A stretch of 9,107 bases of DNA from Pseudomonadota bacterium (GTDB lineage: Bacteria; Pseudomonadota; Alphaproteobacteria; Rhizobiales; Xanthobacteraceae). A model generated the notes under the pieces. It ran no database searches and was not told where the DNA came from. It worked only from the letters and a program-made list of their open reading frames with translations. Shown here one piece after another: positions 6,429-9,107 of the stretch; the stretch's first letter is position 1, and each line of letters opens with the position of its first letter. Made by a program: the position numbers and the translations under genes. The stretch covers positions 1-9,107 of the forward strand of contig JAEZFA010000005.1 in the NCBI GenBank assembly GCA_023417665.1, in the 5' to 3' direction.

Positions 6429-7259
6429 ATGAGTGCAAACCAGAACACCCTGCGCATTGCGCTGATCGGCTTTGGCGAAGTCGGGCGCCGCTTCGCCGAC
6501 GATCTCCTTGACCGCCCGGGGCTGTCGCTTTCCAGCTTCGACATCCTTCACCACGACGCGGCGAAGCGCGACGCCTATGAGCGCGCGGCGGCGGAGCGGA
6601 AGGTCGCGGCGCGGGCCAGCGCCAGCGAGGCCTGCGCAGGCGCGCATCTGGTGATCTCCGCAGTGACCGCCGCAGCCGCCGAAGACGTGGCGGCGGAAGC
6701 TTCGGGCTTTCTCGAAAGCGAACAGATTTTCTTCGACATCAATTCCGCCGCGCCCTCGACCAAGCGCCGCGCTGCCGCGCATCTGTCGAAGGGCGGAGCG
6801 GAATATGTGGAAGGTGCGGTGATGGCGCCGGTCAAGAAGCCCGGCATTCGCGTGCCCATTCTGGCAGGCGGCAAGCGCGCCGCGGAAGTTGCCGAGCGTC
6901 TGAATGCGCACGGTTTCGACATCACGCCGGTCTCCGAAGAAATCGGTCAGGCTTCCGCGACCAAGCTCTGCCGCAGCATCATCATCAAGGGCCTCGAAGC
7001 GCTGATGGTCGATTGCGCACGGGCGTCGGAACATTTTGAGGTGAAGCAGGCGGTCTTCGCGTCGCTGGAGATAACCTTTCCGTCGATCGACTGGCACGCG
7101 CTTTCCGATGACATGAATGAGCGCGTCGCGACGCATGGCAAGCGACGCTCGGAGGAGATGCGCGAAGCCGGCGAAATGCTTGCCGATGCCGGGTTTGATC
7201 CCGAACTTGCGCGCGCCGTCGCCAATGCACAGGCGCGAGGAGCGAGGCGTCATGGCTGA
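6429..7259 (+). CDS. NAD(P)-dependent oxidoreductase, 6-phosphogluconate dehydrogenase-like with DUF1932 C-terminal domain
   Basis: Cytosolic dehydrogenase of the beta-hydroxyacid dehydrogenase superfamily, 276 residues. The Rossmann domain comes first, with the nucleotide loop GFGEVG at 14-19 and VISAVT at 75-80. DINSAAPSTKRRAA (103-116) and VEGAVMAPV (127-135) match the substrate-binding segments. The DUF1932 domain follows, with Lys179 in GQASATKLCRSIIIKG at the position of the family's catalytic lysine. The start is the ATG at 6429, with GGAG eight bases upstream; an in-frame ATG at 6366 has no such site. It overlaps galD by 8 bp, so the two are coupled in translation. The substrate is not known. 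Context suggests a hydroxy or keto di- or tricarboxylate of the 4-oxalomesaconate branch. It is not related to LigC, the Gfo/Idh-type dehydrogenase of the protocatechuate 4,5-pathway. Confidence 0.9.
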   Translation: MSANQNTLRIALIGFGEVGRRFADDLLDRPGLSLSSFDILHHDAAKRDAYERAAAERKVAARASASEACAGAHLVISAVTAAAAEDVAAEASGFLESEQIFFDINSAAPSTKRRAAAHLSKGGAEYVEGAVMAPVKKPGIRVPILAGGKRAAEVAERLNAHGFDITPVSEEIGQASATKLCRSIIIKGLEALMVDCARASEHFEVKQAVFASLEITFPSIDWHALSDDMNERVATHGKRRSEEMREAGEMLADAGFDPELARAVANAQARGARRHG

Positions 7260-8361
7260 GCGCGGTATCGCTTGCACGATGTTTCGCGGCGGCACCTCGA
7301 AGGGCGCCTATTTTCTTGCGGACGATCTGCCGTCCGACATCGCGGCGCGGGATCGCGTGCTGCTTTCGGTGATGGGCTCGCCCGATCCGCGGCAGGTCGA
7401 CGGCATCGGTGGCGCACATCCGCTAACCAGCAAAGTTGCGGTGGTGTCGAAGTCGCAGGACAAGGATTGCGATGTCGACTTTCTGTTCTGTCAGGTCGGT
7501 GTCGACAAGGCGATGGTCGACACCACGCCGAATTGCGGCAACATTCTCGCGGCCGTCGCGCCGTTCGCGATCGAGCGCGGGCTGGTCGCGGCAACCGACG
7601 GCGTCACGCCCGTGAAGGTGCGGACGGTCAATACCGGTACCGTCGCGGAGCTGCGCATCGAAACGCCGGGCGGCGTCGTGAACTATGGAGGCGACGCGCG
7701 GATCGATGGCGTGCCGGGCACGGCGGCGCCGGTGATCATCAATTTTCTCGATGCCGAAGGTTCGGTCTGCGGTTCGCTGCTGCCGACCGGCAACGTGAAG
7801 GACCACGTCGCGGGCGTCGAGGTAACCTTGATCGACAACGGCATGCCTTGCGTCGTGTTGCGGGCCGCCGACCTTGGACGCACCGGCTACGAGCCGCGCG
7901 AGCAACTCGATAAGGATGCCGCGCTGAAAAAGCGGCTCGAGGAAATCCGCATTCCCGCCGGACGCCTGATGAACCTCGGCGACGTTGCCTGCAAGGTCGT
8001 GCCGAAGATGATCCTGCTCGCGCCGCCGCAGAAGGGCGGTCACGTTTCGACGCGCTCCTTCATTCCGCATGAGTGTCACGCCTCGATCGGCGTCTTTGCC
8101 GCGGTAACGGTCGCGACGGCCTGCGTGCTGCCGGGCTCGGTGGCCGAAGGCATTGCGAAGGTGCCGGCAGGTCGCGAGAAATCAATATCGGTCGAGCATC
8201 CCACCGGCGAGTTCACAGTGAACCTTACGGTCGGGGGTAGCGCGGAAAATCCCGTCATCGAGCGCGCCGGTCTTTTGCGTACTGCGCGAAAGCTGTTCGA
8301 GGGAAAAACCTTCGCGCATGAGAGCGCATGGGCGGCAACGTCGAAACAGGCCGCGGAATAA
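7252..8361 (+). CDS. galD: 4-oxalomesaconate tautomerase / isomerase (PrpF-like, GalD/LigU type)
   Basis: Cytosolic isomerase of the PrpF family (two diaminopimelate-epimerase-like domains), 369 residues. In gallate and protocatechuate 4,5-cleavage, GalD-type enzymes interconvert forms of 4-oxalomesaconate before hydration. Family blocks: ACTMFRGGTSKGAYFLADDLP at the N-terminus, HPLTSKVAVV with Lys61, and TTPNCGNILAAVAPFAIERGLV with Cys95. HECHASIGVF and VEHPTGEFTVN lie in the second domain. The 34-residue Lys-Cys spacing agrees with the catalytic pair proposed for PrpF. The start at 7252 overlaps the preceding stop by 8 bp; the frame is open 45 codons further upstream inside that gene. GalD is preferred over 2-methylaconitate isomerase (PrpF) because a GalB-type hydratase follows after 26 bp and no prpC or acnD is near. 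Confidence 0.88.
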   Translation: MAERGIACTMFRGGTSKGAYFLADDLPSDIAARDRVLLSVMGSPDPRQVDGIGGAHPLTSKVAVVSKSQDKDCDVDFLFCQVGVDKAMVDTTPNCGNILAAVAPFAIERGLVAATDGVTPVKVRTVNTGTVAELRIETPGGVVNYGGDARIDGVPGTAAPVIINFLDAEGSVCGSLLPTGNVKDHVAGVEVTLIDNGMPCVVLRAADLGRTGYEPREQLDKDAALKKRLEEIRIPAGRLMNLGDVACKVVPKMILLAPPQKGGHVSTRSFIPHECHASIGVFAAVTVATACVLPGSVAEGIAKVPAGREKSISVEHPTGEFTVNLTVGGSAENPVIERAGLLRTARKLFEGKTFAHESAWAATSKQAAE

Positions 8362-8387
8362 AAAACCAGCACAGGTGAGAGCCTAAT

Positions 8388-9107
8388 ATGTCTTCAGGAA
8401 AAACCGGCCTTGTCGTGACGGCGCATCCCGGCGATTTCGTCTGGCGCGCAGGCGGCGCGATCGCGCTGCATGCCGACAAAGGCTATCGCATGAAAATTCT
8501 TTGCCTTTCCTTTGGCGAGCGTGGCGAAAGCCAGTTCGCGTGGAAAAAGGCCGGCGTGAAGCTCGATGAGGTCAAGGTTCAGCGCAAGGACGAGGCTGAA
8601 CGCGCCGCCAAAATTCTCGGTGCCGAGATCGAGTTCTTCGATGCCGGCGACTACCCGCTTCGCACGACCGACGCGATGATGGAACGCGCGATCGACGTCT
8701 TCCGCGAGCTCAATCCGTCATTCGTGCTGACGCATTCGCTCGAGGATCCCTATAACGTCGATCACCCGGAAGCGACGCGCTTTGCGCAGGAGGCGCGTAT
8801 CGTGGCGCAGGCCGCGGGCCACAAACCCGATCCGTCGCGCGCCTACGCGGCTCCGCCGGTATTCCTGTTCGAGCCGCATCAGCCCGAGATGTGTAACTTC
8901 AAGCCCAACGTCATCCTGAATATCGACGCGGTGTGGGAGCGCAAGAAGCAGGCCTTCGAGATTCTCGCCGCGCAAAAGCACCTCTGGGAATATTATACGC
9001 GTGTCGCGCTCAATCGCGGCATACAGGGCGGACGCAATTCCGGCAAGCCGATGACCTATGGCGAGGCATATCAACGCCTGTTCCCCGATGTCGTGGAGTT
9101 GCTGGCA
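8388..9107 (+). CDS. galB: 4-oxalomesaconate hydratase (PIG-L/LmbE fold, GalB type), 3' end cut by the window edge
   Basis: Probable zinc-dependent hydratase adding water to 4-oxalomesaconate to give 4-carboxy-4-hydroxy-2-oxoadipate, the substrate of the CHA aldolase. 240 residues are visible without a stop, close to the full length expected for this family. The PIG-L metal site is TAHPGDFVWRAGG (11-23), with His13 and Asp16 as likely zinc ligands. LSFGERGES (40-48), THSLEDPYNVDHPE (115-128, His126 the likely third ligand) and a C-terminal region with ALNRGIQGG follow. The usual HPDD motif of deacetylases reads HPGD: the first Asp, the proposed general base in MshB-like deacetylases, is Gly15. 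This fits a hydratase rather than a deacetylase. AGGTGA lies about nine bases before the ATG at 8388. The adjacent galD supports the assignment; a generic PIG-L deacetylase is the alternative. Confidence 0.88.
   Translation, partial: MSSGKTGLVVTAHPGDFVWRAGGAIALHADKGYRMKILCLSFGERGESQFAWKKAGVKLDEVKVQRKDEAERAAKILGAEIEFFDAGDYPLRTTDAMMERAIDVFRELNPSFVLTHSLEDPYNVDHPEATRFAQEARIVAQAAGHKPDPSRAYAAPPVFLFEPHQPEMCNFKPNVILNIDAVWERKKQAFEILAAQKHLWEYYTRVALNRGIQGGRNSGKPMTYGEAYQRLFPDVVELLA

Noticed and set aside
7423..8079. A 218-codon minus-strand frame opposite galD
   Set aside because: Antisense to a well-supported PrpF-family gene; Arg/His/Asp-rich shadow.

Overview
The window reads as chromosomal DNA of a GC-rich alphaproteobacterium, most likely from the Bradyrhizobiaceae/Xanthobacteraceae side of the Hyphomicrobiales (Rhizobiales). 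This rests on overall composition, on the style of MoaA and of the small L,D-transpeptidase (SSGC active site), and on the gene content; no marker gene fixes a genus. I see no tRNA, rRNA, insertion sequence, CRISPR array or prophage gene.

Layout from the left. Positions 1-1743 (minus strand) hold the membrane part of a TRAP transporter: dctQ followed by dctM, which runs off the left edge. A 359-bp gene-free stretch (1744-2102) follows, with a candidate dctQ promoter, a cluster of TTACG words and a perfect-armed inverted repeat. Positions 2103-5003 (minus) look like one transcription unit in the order moaA, eamA, eamA: the molybdenum-cofactor radical-SAM enzyme MoaA and two paralogous ten-helix DMT transporters whose ends overlap by ATGA. 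Divergent from moaA is a small DUF971 protein gene (5157-5549, plus). It converges on an exported L,D-transpeptidase gene (5604-6197, minus), and a perfect palindromic hairpin between the two should terminate both.

The right third (6429-9107, plus) is a tightly packed catabolic operon. It encodes a DUF1932/6-phosphogluconate-dehydrogenase-like NAD(P) oxidoreductase, a PrpF-fold 4-oxalomesaconate tautomerase (GalD/LigU type) overlapping it by 8 bp, and a PIG-L-fold 4-oxalomesaconate hydratase (GalB type) cut by the right edge. GalD and GalB handle the 4-oxalomesaconate formed by extradiol cleavage of gallate, or of protocatechuate through 2-pyrone-4,6-dicarboxylate, and lead to 4-carboxy-4-hydroxy-2-oxoadipate. 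The ring-cleavage dioxygenase and the CHA aldolase are not in the window and may lie to the right.

Most of the window is ordinary metabolism. The points worth following up are the unassigned dehydrogenase translationally coupled to galD, the moaA-eamA-eamA arrangement with a divergent DUF971 gene, the over-long DctM, and the hydratase-like PIG-L protein that lacks the usual first aspartate of its metal motif.
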